Source: Ancylobacter dichloromethanicus
GTDB lineage: Bacteria; Pseudomonadota; Alphaproteobacteria; Rhizobiales; Xanthobacteraceae
DNA length: 44,268 nucleotides
Reading direction: 5' to 3'
Assembly: GCF_018390645.1 (NCBI RefSeq)
Contig: NZ_JAHBGC010000053.1
Location: 1 to 44,268 of the forward strand
Shown here: piece by piece, positions 7,414 to 15,378 of the stretch
How the letters are laid out: each line of letters begins with the position of its first letter
Position numbering within the stretch: the first letter of the stretch is position 1
The notes under the pieces: model-generated
The model's database searches: none
What the model was told of the DNA's origin: nothing
The model's input: only the letters and a program-made list of their open reading frames with translations
Translations under genes and position numbers: made by a program

Positions 7414-8286
7414 ATGACGACCGCACCCGCAAATCTCATATTGAAGATCCAATGCCCTAACCGCATCGGCATCGTAGCCGCCGTCGGTACGTTCCTTGCG
7501 GAACGCGGCTATAATATTAGTTCCGACGACCAGTTTCACGATAGCGAGCATGATGTCTTCTTCATGCGCACATCGTTCAACCGTGGCGATAACCCGTCCC
7601 TCTCAATGGAAGAGGTTCGGGACGCATTCAGCGACGTGGCATCCAAGTACGAGATGAAATGGTCGCTTCGGCAGGAAGACGCCACCCGCTCGGTCATCAT
7701 TCTGGTGTCTCGCTTCGATCACTGCTTGGTGGACCTGCTTTATCGTCGGCGGATCGGTGAACTGCCGATGTCGGTGGCCGCGATCATTTCGAACCATCCT
7801 ATGGAATCGTTTTCCGAACTCGATATCCAGAATGTTCCATTCTACTACCTTCCTGTGAATGCCGAAACGAAGCAGTCGCAGGAGGCGCGGGTTCGAGAGC
7901 TCATCGACGGCAGCGGCGCCGAACTCGTGATCCTGGCGCGGTATATGCAGATCCTCTCACAGGAATTCTCGGCTCACCTGTCGGGGCGCTGCATCAACAT
8001 CCACCATTCCTTCCTGCCGGGGTTTAAGGGCGCGCGTCCCTACCATCAGGCGCATAGGCGCGGGGTCAAGCTGATCGGCGCGACCGCTCACTACGTCACG
8101 GACGCCCTCGATGAAGGACCCATCATTGAACAGGATGTGGAGCGCATTACCCATGGCGACACCCCGGACAGCCTGATCCGCAAGGGACGCGACATCGAGC
8201 GGCGCGTGCTCGCCAAAGCCGTAAGGTACCATCTCGAAGATAGGGTCTTCATGCATGGCGCCACCACCATCGTCTTTCCCGACTAG
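7414..8286 (+). CDS. purU: Formyltetrahydrofolate deformylase
   Basis: A 290-residue enzyme hydrolysing 10-formyl-tetrahydrofolate to formate and tetrahydrofolate. The N-terminal ACT domain begins LILKIQCPNRIGIVAAVGTF. The formyltransferase-fold domain carries SRFDHCLVDLLYR, ISNHP, NIHHSFLPGFKGARPYHQAH and AHYVTDALDEGPIIEQDV, which include the catalytic Asn, His and Asp. Length matches PurU (about 280-290). In this operon it would recycle free tetrahydrofolate and release formate as the end product of one-carbon oxidation. The start at ATG 7414 has only a weak GGCTGGA upstream. The frame extends further 5' but over the end of the panB-like gene, so this start is chosen from PurU length. Confidence 0.92.
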   Translation: MTTAPANLILKIQCPNRIGIVAAVGTFLAERGYNISSDDQFHDSEHDVFFMRTSFNRGDNPSLSMEEVRDAFSDVASKYEMKWSLRQEDATRSVIILVSRFDHCLVDLLYRRRIGELPMSVAAIISNHPMESFSELDIQNVPFYYLPVNAETKQSQEARVRELIDGSGAELVILARYMQILSQEFSAHLSGRCINIHHSFLPGFKGARPYHQAHRRGVKLIGATAHYVTDALDEGPIIEQDVERITHGDTPDSLIRKGRDIERRVLAKAVRYHLEDRVFMHGATTIVFPD

Positions 8287-8299
8287 CCGGGAGTCACAG

Positions 8300-9205
8300 A
8301 TGAACGCCACCATCATCGACGGTCGGAAAGAGGCCGCCCTGCTGAGGGAACGTCTCAGGCCGGGGATCGAGACGTTCCTTCGGGAGGCAGGTCGTGCGCC
8401 GGGGCTCGCGGTCGTCCTGGTAGGCAACGATCCAGCCAGCGAAATCTATGTACAGACCAAGGCGCGTCACGCGCGGTCCGTCGGAATGACGTCTTTTGAA
8501 TACAGGCTGGAATATTCATCCGGCGAGGACGAGGTTCTGGCGCTTGTGGACCGTCTAAACAATGACCCGATGATCGATGGGATCCTAGTTCAGCTGCCTC
8601 TTCCCTCCCATCTTTCAAAGGCAAGAATATTGCAGCGGATCAATCCGCAAAAGGATGTCGACGGTTTCCATCCCGTCAACGCCGGTTTGTTGGCGGTTGA
8701 CGAGCCGGGAATCGTGCCGTGCACCCCGAAGGGTTGCCTGCATCTCGTGCGGAGGGTTTGTCCCGACGTCACCGGCTGTGACGTCGTTGTCATAGGGAGT
8801 TCGACGGTCGTGGGCCGTCCCGCGGCGCAGCTCTTTCTCAATGCCCGATGCTCCGTGGCCGTCACCCACATTGATACCCATGACGTGCCCGCCTACACCC
8901 GAAACGCCGACATCGTCGTGTCCGCGACCGGCGTGCCGGGTCTAGTGAAGGCAAGTTGGATCAAGCCGGGCGCCATTGTCATCGACGTCGGCATTACCCG
9001 CATACACGGTGCGGACGGGAAGGGCCGCATTGTCGGCGACGTCGATTTCGACGAGGTCCGAAAAACAGCCGGTGCGATCACGCCCGTGCCCGGCGGAGTG
9101 GGGCCGATGACAGTTGCCATGCTGCTCGAAAACACCTGGGCATGCGCTCTGGCACGGCACGGGGGGGGGGCGGCGAATGTACCCGCGGACAGTCCCGATC
9201 AGTGA
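8300..9205 (+). CDS. folD: Methylenetetrahydrofolate dehydrogenase/methenyltetrahydrofolate cyclohydrolase
   Basis: A 301-residue bifunctional enzyme converting methylene- to methenyl- to 10-formyl-tetrahydrofolate with NADP. Tyr50, Lys54 (YVQTKARHA), Gln98 (DGILVQLPLP) and Asp121 (DVDGFHP) fall at the same numbers as in E. coli FolD. GAITPVPGGVGPMTVAMLL is the C-terminal signature. The nucleotide loop reads VVIGSSTVVGRP instead of the usual VVGRSNIVGRP. It follows purU by 13 bases, with GGGAGT as ribosome-binding site. A run of ten G near the 3' end lies in codons for the variable tail (see 9161-9170). It supplies PurU with 10-formyl-tetrahydrofolate. Confidence 0.93.
   Translation: MNATIIDGRKEAALLRERLRPGIETFLREAGRAPGLAVVLVGNDPASEIYVQTKARHARSVGMTSFEYRLEYSSGEDEVLALVDRLNNDPMIDGILVQLPLPSHLSKARILQRINPQKDVDGFHPVNAGLLAVDEPGIVPCTPKGCLHLVRRVCPDVTGCDVVVIGSSTVVGRPAAQLFLNARCSVAVTHIDTHDVPAYTRNADIVVSATGVPGLVKASWIKPGAIVIDVGITRIHGADGKGRIVGDVDFDEVRKTAGAITPVPGGVGPMTVAMLLENTWACALARHGGGAANVPADSPDQ
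9161..9170. repeat. Ten-base G homopolymer inside folD
   Basis: GGGGGGGGGG lies about 15 codons before the folD stop, after the last conserved motif. Such a tract is prone to slippage in cells and to length error in sequencing. A change of one base would alter only the final residues of FolD and could extend or shorten the tail. Confidence 0.7.
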
Positions 9206-9398
9206 CGTTGCGGGGAAGGAGCGAACATGCCTGATCCCACCTGGGTAGGAGGTTCGACGCGTATGTCCCTCGGCGTTCCAAATATCTGCAATGAGAGGCG
9301 AATGAACATTCGCTGTCCGTGAGGGATAACAGGGCATTGAGGTGCGCCGCGGCTGAGTAACCGCCATGCTCGACACCTTACCGCGAGGAGTAGAACAC

Positions 9399-10706
9399 GT
9401 GGGTATCGCGCAAGAAGCTTGTGACGACATACTGTTCCGTCAGATTCAGCTTGAGTATAGCCCAAAGATTGATCTTTCCCTAGATCGTCTGGTCGGCTTT
9501 CTGGACCGAATCGGCAATCCGCATCTTCGGTTGCCTCCGGTCATCCATGTGGCCGGGACGAATGGGAAGGGAAGCACGTGCGCATTCATGCATTCGATCT
9601 GCCGGGCGGCGGGATGGAAGGCCCATGTCTACACGTCTCCCCATCTCGTGCAGTTCCGTGAGCGATATGTCGTCTCCGGAGAGGAGGCGGATCCCACTCT
9701 CCTGGATGCCGTGTTTCGAGAACTTCGTAGACTTGGTGCGCCCGACACGCTGACCCTGTTCGAGGCGATGACAGCGGCGGCATTCCTGATTTTCGCGGCG
9801 AACCCGGCGGACGTGTGCATTCTGGAAGTGGGGCTGGGAGGGCGTCTGGATGCGACCAATGTCGTCGCCTGTTGCGCCGCGGCCGCTATCACCTCCATCT
9901 CGCTGGACCACCAGGAGTTCTTGGGACATCGCCTGGAGGATATCGCTCTCGAGAAGGCCGGGATCATCAAGCCGGGGTCCCCGGTGGTGACCGGCCGTCA
10001 GGAACCGGCGGTGCTGCAACGTCTTGCGAGCAGAGCCGGGAGTCAGGGCTCGTCGCTGCGCGTGCGGGACGTATCGTGGCGGATCGCTCGGGAGCCTGAC
10101 GGTATCCAGTTTTCCGATGAGGATGACGTTATCCGCCTTCCGGAGCCCGCGCTGAAGGGCCGGCACCAGCTCGACAATCTGGGCATTGCCCTTGGCGCTC
10201 TGCGGGCCGCGGACTTTCGGCCGTCTCCAGCGGCCATTGCCTGCGGTGTCCGGCAAGTGGTGTGGCCTGGCCGATTGCAGCGACTGGATGGCGCATTGAG
10301 CGGAATTCCTCCGACCGGCTCCGAGCTCTGGGTTGACGGCGCACACAATCCCGGCGGCGCGGCGGCACTTGCAGCGGAACTGCGGCATTGGGACGACGGC
10401 TGTACACTGATCGTGGGCATGAAAAGCGATCGCGATCCGCGTCCGTTTCTGGAGACTCTCTGGCCCTGCGCCGAAAACGTATTCGTCGTGTCGGAACCCG
10501 GTCAATATGACGCGACCGCCATTGACGACCTTATTCGCGCAAGTGGAGGCCGCGCATTGTCTGGACCGACCGTGCCGCAGGCTCTCAGAAAAATGTCAAA
10601 GAGCTCGCGCGTCGTTATCTGCGGGTCTCTTTACTTGGTGGGAGAAGTTCTAAAGATGGACCGTGCAGGGCCGGGGATATTTGAATCGAGCTGGTGCGGA
10701 ATGTAA
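9399..10706 (+). CDS. folC: Folylpolyglutamate synthase/dihydrofolate synthase family protein
   Basis: A 435-residue Mur-ligase-fold enzyme that adds glutamate to folates. The P-loop GTNGKGST is at about residues 53-60, EVGLGGRLDATN follows with the metal-binding region, and SLDHQEFLG and DGAHNPGG are family marks. GTG 9399 is chosen because GAGGAG lies 8 bases upstream. ATG 9366 is in frame but has no such site. An extra FolC copy in a catabolic folate operon would make polyglutamylated tetrahydrofolate for the neighbouring enzymes, as in the chloromethane cluster of Methylobacterium, which carries folC2, folD, purU and metF2 as I recall it. It is the last gene before the second RNA element. 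Confidence 0.9.
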   Translation: MGIAQEACDDILFRQIQLEYSPKIDLSLDRLVGFLDRIGNPHLRLPPVIHVAGTNGKGSTCAFMHSICRAAGWKAHVYTSPHLVQFRERYVVSGEEADPTLLDAVFRELRRLGAPDTLTLFEAMTAAAFLIFAANPADVCILEVGLGGRLDATNVVACCAAAAITSISLDHQEFLGHRLEDIALEKAGIIKPGSPVVTGRQEPAVLQRLASRAGSQGSSLRVRDVSWRIAREPDGIQFSDEDDVIRLPEPALKGRHQLDNLGIALGALRAADFRPSPAAIACGVRQVVWPGRLQRLDGALSGIPPTGSELWVDGAHNPGGAAALAAELRHWDDGCTLIVGMKSDRDPRPFLETLWPCAENVFVVSEPGQYDATAIDDLIRASGGRALSGPTVPQALRKMSKSSRVVICGSLYLVGEVLKMDRAGPGIFESSWCGM

Positions 10707-10805
10707 CGAACGCCCGCATGTGGGGGGCAACGGTCCGAGTCGAGGGCGTACGCGAATACAGGCGGGTCCTGTCTGTCGAGACAATGCCTCTACGCGGTAG
10801 GCTGC

Positions 10806-10888
10806 CTGAGATGCTCATCCCGGTAAACCGGGGTCCGCCATGTGGGGACATGGCCGGTATAGGCGCGGCGCGAGCCGCGCCTTTTTTT
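10806..10888 (+). ncRNA. Three-hairpin RNA-like element, copy 2 (candidate sRNA or terminator)
   Basis: The three hairpins are CCCGG-TAAA-CCGGG, GCCATG-TGGGGA-CATGGC and GGCGCGGC-GCGA-GCCGCGCC, followed by seven T, a strong intrinsic terminator. It is nearly identical to 475-557, with about eight differences over 83 bases. These fall in loops, linkers and the tail, or keep pairing. It lies 100 bases after the folC stop in the same direction. A short hairpin (TGTCT-GTCG-AGACA) precedes it at about 10769-10782. Confidence 0.65.
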
Positions 10889-10986
10889 GATCGAATCAGT
10901 GATCGCATAACAAACATTATGGAATTAAGTAATTGATATTACTAGTTAAATTAGTATGGGCTATCGAGCCGATTGAGTGAGAGCGA

Positions 10987-11889
10987 TCACGATCCAAGGA
11001 ACGCCTGCAGCCGCGGCACAACAAAATCCAAAAACACACGCACCCGTTGAGGAAGGCGCGCGCCTCCCAGGTAGACGGCATGGATCTCTTCCTCGTCGCC
11101 CTCGACGGCATCCGAGAGGATTTCGACGAGGCGGCCGGCGGCGAGATCGTCACGGGCATGATAGTCACCGAGCCTTGCCAGTCCGACGCCCGCGACCGCC
11201 ATGCGTCGGACTGTCTCGCCGTTATTGGCCAGCAGCGAACCATTGACCGCCCGATCGACGATGCGCCCGCTTTCCTTGAGCGGCCAGACGGGAGCCGCGC
11301 GGCGGAAGTTGAAACCGAGGCAATTATGGCGCGCCAGGTCTCCGACCGTGCGCGGCGTCCCGTGGCGTTCGAGATAGGTCGGTGAGGCGACGATCCTACG
11401 CCGGGCGATGCCGATGCGACGGGCCATCATGCCGGAATCCTGCAGTCGTCCGACTCGGAACGCCACGTCGGTGCGATCTAGGTAGAGATCGACGATTTCG
11501 TCGGAGAGCGAGAGGTCGACGACGACATTCGGATAGGCCTGCCAGAACGCCGGCAGTGCGGCTTCCACCGCGAGCACGCCAAAGGCGACCGAGGCGTTGA
11601 CGCGGACCGTGCCGCCGGTGCTTTCGGCACCCTGCGAAAGTTCGCGCTCGATGTCGTCGAGTTCACCCAGCACCGCGAGGCTGCGCTCATAGTAGAGCTG
11701 GCCCTCCGTTGTCAGCGACAGGCGTCGGGTCGAGCGTTCGAGCAGGCGCACACCGAGACGGGTTTCGATCCGCGTGATGAGCTTGCTGACGGTCGAGGGA
11801 GTCATGCGCAAGAGCCGGGCGGCCTCTGAGAAATTGCCTGCCTCGACCGCGCGCAGGAACACCTGCATTTCGCCGGCGCGATTGTCCAT
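10987..11889 (-). CDS. LysR-family transcriptional regulator
   Basis: A 300-residue LysR regulator. The N-terminal winged helix spans about residues 5-62 (FLRAVEAGNFSEAARLLRMT, then PSTVSKLITRIETRLGVRLL, then ERSTRRLSLTTEG). The effector-binding domain begins near residue 90 (GTVRVNASVAFGVL). It is transcribed away from a six-gene redox operon, and the short gap of about 86 bases contains a CTGTGA/TCACAG inverted repeat. It is therefore most likely the operon's regulator. ATG 11889 is preferred to the in-frame GTG 11901, which lies inside that repeat. Its inducer is not evident. Confidence 0.9.
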   Translation of the reverse strand: MDNRAGEMQVFLRAVEAGNFSEAARLLRMTPSTVSKLITRIETRLGVRLLERSTRRLSLTTEGQLYYERSLAVLGELDDIERELSQGAESTGGTVRVNASVAFGVLAVEAALPAFWQAYPNVVVDLSLSDEIVDLYLDRTDVAFRVGRLQDSGMMARRIGIARRRIVASPTYLERHGTPRTVGDLARHNCLGFNFRRAAPVWPLKESGRIVDRAVNGSLLANNGETVRRMAVAGVGLARLGDYHARDDLAAGRLVEILSDAVEGDEEEIHAVYLGGARLPQRVRVFLDFVVPRLQAFLGS

Positions 11890-11900
11890 GTGATGCCACA

Positions 11901-11919
11901 CTGTGATTTCGTTTCACAG
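11901..11919. promoter_or_regulatory. LysR-type operator between divergent promoters
   Basis: CTGTGATTTCGTTTCACAG has perfect 6-base arms around a 7-base spacer and contains the T-N11-A pattern of LysR sites. A further ACTGTG half-site follows at about 11922. The position between the LysR gene and the monooxygenase gene suggests control of both. Confidence 0.6.
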
Positions 11920-11975
11920 ATACTGTGGAAAGCGAACGGATTATCAACCCCGAAAGCGTCGATTATCTCGTCTGC

Positions 11976-12959
11976 ATGACACAGACATCCGCTCTCGCCC
12001 TGATCCGCCGGCCGGATCACCTCACCCTCGGCATCGAGCTGCCGCTCGATAATGACTGGTCGCCCGCCGGCGAGACCCGGCGCGTGGCTGCTGGCCGTCC
12101 GCGTGGCGTGCCCGACCTTTCGGCGCAGACGGATCTCGTCCGCAAGGTCGACGATCTAGGCTTCACGGCGATCTGGATGCGCGACGTGCCGGTCTTCGAT
12201 GCCGCCAATATGGGTGATGCCGGCTCAGTCCACGATGTTTTCGCGCTGCTCGGCTATCTCGCGGCCGTGACACGGAACGTCGCGCTCGGCACGGCGGCCG
12301 TCGTGCTGCCGATCCGCCACCCGCTGATGACGGCGAAGGCGGCGGCTTCGGTGGACGCGCTCTCCGGCGGCCGATTGATCCTCGGCGTCGCTTCGGGTGA
12401 CCGGCCGGTGGAATATCCGCTGCTCGACCTCGACTTCGAGGCGCGTGGACAGGCGTTTCGTGATGCCGTCGGCTATCTGCGCGCGGCGTGGCAGCCGGGT
12501 GGCCTGCCGGTCAACGGCGAGCGTGTGCCTACCCTCGACCTGCTCCCACGCCCCGTGCAGCCCACCATTCCGCTGGTGGTCGCCGGCCAGGCCCGCCAGG
12601 AAGATGGCTGGCTTGGCGACCACATGGACGGGCGCTTCGTCTATCCCGGCAGCGTCGAGAAGATGGCAGCACAAGCCGCACGCTGGCGCACGGCGACCGG
12701 CGGATGCGGCGCGTTCATCAGCGCCTTCCATCTCGACCTTGTCGAGGATGCAGACGCTCCGGCCGCGCCGATCCGCTTCGGCGTCCGCGTCGGCCGCAAC
12801 GGCCTGATCGCGCATCTGCGGGCGCTGGCGGAAGCCGGCGTCGATCACCTAGCCATCAATCTACGGCAGTCGGCCCGTCCGCCCGCCGAGATCATCGAAG
12901 AACTAGCGTCGGAGGTCATGCCGATGCTCACCAGGAACCAGCAGGCGCGAGCCGCCTGA
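11976..12959 (+). CDS. Luciferase-like (LLM class) flavin-dependent oxidoreductase
   Basis: A 327-residue bacterial-luciferase-fold protein of the reduced-flavin-dependent monooxygenase class. It resembles the 'LLM class oxidoreductase' subgroup: LGIELPLDNDW at the start, LGFTAIWMRDVPVFD near residue 55, VALGTAAVVLPIRHPLMTAK near 105, GGRLILGVASGDRPVEYPLL near 130. Substrate is unknown. It would need a separate flavin reductase, which is not encoded next to it. ATG 11976 is used although no strong ribosome-binding site precedes it. An in-frame GTG lies at 11925. First gene of the LysR-controlled operon, 19 bases before the aldo/keto reductase. Confidence 0.85.
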   Translation: MTQTSALALIRRPDHLTLGIELPLDNDWSPAGETRRVAAGRPRGVPDLSAQTDLVRKVDDLGFTAIWMRDVPVFDAANMGDAGSVHDVFALLGYLAAVTRNVALGTAAVVLPIRHPLMTAKAAASVDALSGGRLILGVASGDRPVEYPLLDLDFEARGQAFRDAVGYLRAAWQPGGLPVNGERVPTLDLLPRPVQPTIPLVVAGQARQEDGWLGDHMDGRFVYPGSVEKMAAQAARWRTATGGCGAFISAFHLDLVEDADAPAAPIRFGVRVGRNGLIAHLRALAEAGVDHLAINLRQSARPPAEIIEELASEVMPMLTRNQQARAA

Positions 12960-12978
12960 ACAGAAAGGACTATCAAAG

Positions 12979-13800
12979 ATGGACATCGTGAAAGCCTATG
13001 GCGCGGAGATTCCGGCGCTCGGTTTCGGCGTATTCCGCATGTCGGACGCCGAGGTCGAGGCGGTCGTTCCCGCCGCGCTCGAAGCCGGTTTCCGGCATTT
13101 CGACACCGCGCAAATCTACGGGAACGAAGCGGCGCTCGGCCATGCGCTGGCGGCTGCCGGTGCGCGTCGCGCAGATCTATTCCTCACGACCAAGGTTTGG
13201 GTCGACAATTATAGCCCGGACAAGTTTGCGGCCTCGGTGGACGAAAGCCTGGAGAAGTTGAAGGTCGACCAGGTCGATCTGCTGCTCCTGCACTGGCCGG
13301 CCGACAAGGTCGCGATTGCTGACCAGATCGCCTTGCTCAACGAAGTCCAGACGGCTGGCAAGACGCGCTTCATCGGTGTCAGCAACCAGAACATCGCGCA
13401 AATGAATGAGTCGATCGCCCTAAGCAATGTGCCGATCGTCACCAACCAGATCGAAGCCCACCCATATCTCGATCAGAGCGCGGTAGCGGCGGCGGCCAAG
13501 GCCGCAGGCGTTGCCATCACGGCCTACTTCGGCATGGCCGATGGCGCCGTGCCGAGTGATCCGGTTCTTCAGGCGATCGGCGCCAAGCACGGCAAGTCGG
13601 CGGCGCAGGTCGCGCTGCGCTGGTTGGTTCAGCAGGGCTTCATTGCGCTCTCCAAGACAGCCAAGCCGGCTCGTGTCGCGGAGAACTTCGCCATCTTCGA
13701 CTTCGCGCTCGGCGATGACGACATGGCCGCGATCGGCAAGCTCGGTCAGGCGAACAAGCGCTTGGTCAGTCCGGCCGGCCTTGCCCCCGCCTGGGATTGA
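12979..13800 (+). CDS. Aldo/keto reductase
   Basis: A 273-residue NADPH-dependent aldo/keto reductase, similar in length and motifs to 2,5-diketogluconate reductases. The catalytic tetrad is visible: Asp42 and Tyr47 in FDTAQIYGNE, Lys near 72 in TTKVW, His near 105 in LLHWPAD. The NADP-binding part IGVSNQNIAQM and the C-terminal SKTAKPARVAENFAIFDF are present. It reduces aldehydes or ketones. Its place beside an SDR and a monooxygenase suggests carbonyl detoxification or catabolism. GAAAGGAC provides the ribosome-binding site. Confidence 0.92.
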   Translation: MDIVKAYGAEIPALGFGVFRMSDAEVEAVVPAALEAGFRHFDTAQIYGNEAALGHALAAAGARRADLFLTTKVWVDNYSPDKFAASVDESLEKLKVDQVDLLLLHWPADKVAIADQIALLNEVQTAGKTRFIGVSNQNIAQMNESIALSNVPIVTNQIEAHPYLDQSAVAAAAKAAGVAITAYFGMADGAVPSDPVLQAIGAKHGKSAAQVALRWLVQQGFIALSKTAKPARVAENFAIFDFALGDDDMAAIGKLGQANKRLVSPAGLAPAWD

Positions 13801-13813
13801 GGAGGATCACGCG

Positions 13814-15019
13814 ATGAACGGATCGGTTTCTCATTCGGCGAGAGATGGCTCCGCCCGGGGGTTCAACTGGCCGCTGCTGGCGCTCGCTATCGGCGCCTTC
13901 GGCATCGGCACCACGGAGTTCACGCCGATGGGGCTCCTGCCGGTCATCGCGCAGGGGGTGGACGTATCCATCCCGACCGCCGGAATGCTGGTCAGCGCCT
14001 ATGCGATCGGCGTCATGATCGGCGCACCGGTGATGACGCTTGCCTTCAGCCGCTTCGGCAGGCGCACCGCGCTGATGCTGCTGATGACGATCTTCACGAT
14101 CGGCAACCTGCTCTCGGCGCTGGCGCCGGATTACTACACGCTGCTAGCTTCGCGGCTGTTCACCAGCCTCAACCACGGCGCCTTTTTCGGCCTCGGCGCG
14201 ATCGTCGCAGCGAGCGTGGTGCCGAAGGAACGCCAGGCAAGCGCCGTGGCGACCATGTTCATGGGGCTGACTATCGCCAATATCGGCGGCGTGCCGGCCG
14301 CGACGTGGATCGGTCAACAGGTCGGCTGGCGCCTCGCCTTCGCGGGCACGGCCGGACTCGGCATCCTCGCCATTGCTTCGCTTTGGCTGGCGCTGCCGAA
14401 AGGAGAGCCGGGCAAGGCGCCCGACGTGCGGCGCGAACTCGGCGTACTGACGCGGCCTGCCGTGCTGCTTGCCATGGCGACGACGGAGATGGGCGCGGGC
14501 GCGATGTTCACGCTCTACACCTATGTCGCGCCGGTCCTCGCCGAGCTGACTGGAGCATCGGAGACGTTCATTACGCTGGCGCTCGTCCTGATCGGCGTGG
14601 GCTTTACCATCGGCAACGGCCTCGGCGGCAAGCTCGCTGACTGGTCCCTCGATGGCGCGACCAAAATCTTCCTCGCCGCTCTCGCGATCATCATGGTGGC
14701 GCTGCCGCTGGTGCTGACCAGCCATGCCGGGGCGGCGGTCGGTCTCCTCGTGTGGGGCGCGGCAACCTTCGCCATTGTGCCGCCCGTCCAGATGCGGGTG
14801 ATGCAGGCCGCCTCGGAAGCCCCGGGCCTTGCGTCGTCGATCAATGTCGGTGCGTTTAATCTTGGCAACGCCCTGGGCGCGGCGGTTGGCGGCGGGGTCA
14901 TCAGCCTGGGTCTTGGCTACGCAGCGGTGCCGGTTGCTGGCGGCGTGCTCGCGGCGCTCGGATTGGCGCTGGTCTGGCTCGGAGGCCGCCGCACCGTGCT
15001 GCGCCCCTGCGAAGCGTGA
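13814..15019 (+). CDS. MFS transporter, DHA1 (AraJ/multidrug) type
   Basis: A 401-residue inner-membrane protein with twelve predicted hydrophobic segments. The first is LLALAIGAFGIGTTEFTPMG. The cytoplasmic loop motif is SRFGRRTALMLLM, between helices 2 and 3. A charged central loop (LPKGEPGKAPDVRRELG) separates the two six-helix halves. The family exports sugars, drugs or metabolites by proton antiport, and this one probably exports a compound handled by the neighbouring redox enzymes. ATG 13814 follows GGAGGATCACGCG. The gene starts 13 bases after the aldo/keto reductase stop. Confidence 0.9.
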   Translation: MNGSVSHSARDGSARGFNWPLLALAIGAFGIGTTEFTPMGLLPVIAQGVDVSIPTAGMLVSAYAIGVMIGAPVMTLAFSRFGRRTALMLLMTIFTIGNLLSALAPDYYTLLASRLFTSLNHGAFFGLGAIVAASVVPKERQASAVATMFMGLTIANIGGVPAATWIGQQVGWRLAFAGTAGLGILAIASLWLALPKGEPGKAPDVRRELGVLTRPAVLLAMATTEMGAGAMFTLYTYVAPVLAELTGASETFITLALVLIGVGFTIGNGLGGKLADWSLDGATKIFLAALAIIMVALPLVLTSHAGAAVGLLVWGAATFAIVPPVQMRVMQAASEAPGLASSINVGAFNLGNALGAAVGGGVISLGLGYAAVPVAGGVLAALGLALVWLGGRRTVLRPCEA

Positions 15020-15034
15020 CGAAAGGATACCAAC

Positions 15035-15367
15035 ATGACCACAGCGTCCTTTCCGATGGCCGGCCGCCGCTTCGAGGTCGACTATGGCGATCTCGTCGCG
15101 GAGAACGCCTATGCCGCTGACGGCCGCTCGCTGACCTATGCGATCACCGGCGGCGCTCTCGCCGGGAACGGTGCGACGGTCGGCTTCGAATGGCGACACC
15201 TCCATGGAGGTGCCTACGCCATCTCCTGGCAGGAAGCCGACAGCTCGACCGTCGTTCACATCGATGACTTCGATCGGGGCCGCTCGATGGCCTTCTTCAC
15301 CACCCCGAACGGACAATTCCATCGCTTCGAAGGGAGCCTGCGCTCTCTGGACGGCATTAAAGACTAA
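15035..15367 (+). CDS. MoaF-like small lipocalin-type protein
   Basis: A 110-residue protein resembling the MoaF N-terminal domain family, small beta-barrel proteins often found with SDR and aldo/keto genes. Key segments are FEVDYGD near residue 12, FEWRHLHGGAYAISWQEADS near 50-70 and VVHIDDFDRGRSMAFFTTPN near 72-91. The molecular role is not established for most members, and ligand binding is a guess. AAAGGA lies ahead of the ATG. It is 15 bases from the transporter stop and 11 from the SDR start, so it is clearly co-transcribed. Confidence 0.8.
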   Translation: MTTASFPMAGRRFEVDYGDLVAENAYAADGRSLTYAITGGALAGNGATVGFEWRHLHGGAYAISWQEADSSTVVHIDDFDRGRSMAFFTTPNGQFHRFEGSLRSLDGIKD

Positions 15368-15378
15368 GCAGGATTCCC

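Noticed and set aside
475..10888. Composite transposon with the two RNA-like elements as ends
   Set aside because: They are direct, carry no transposase, show no target duplication and have terminator-type structure with compensatory change, so an RNA or terminator explanation is better.
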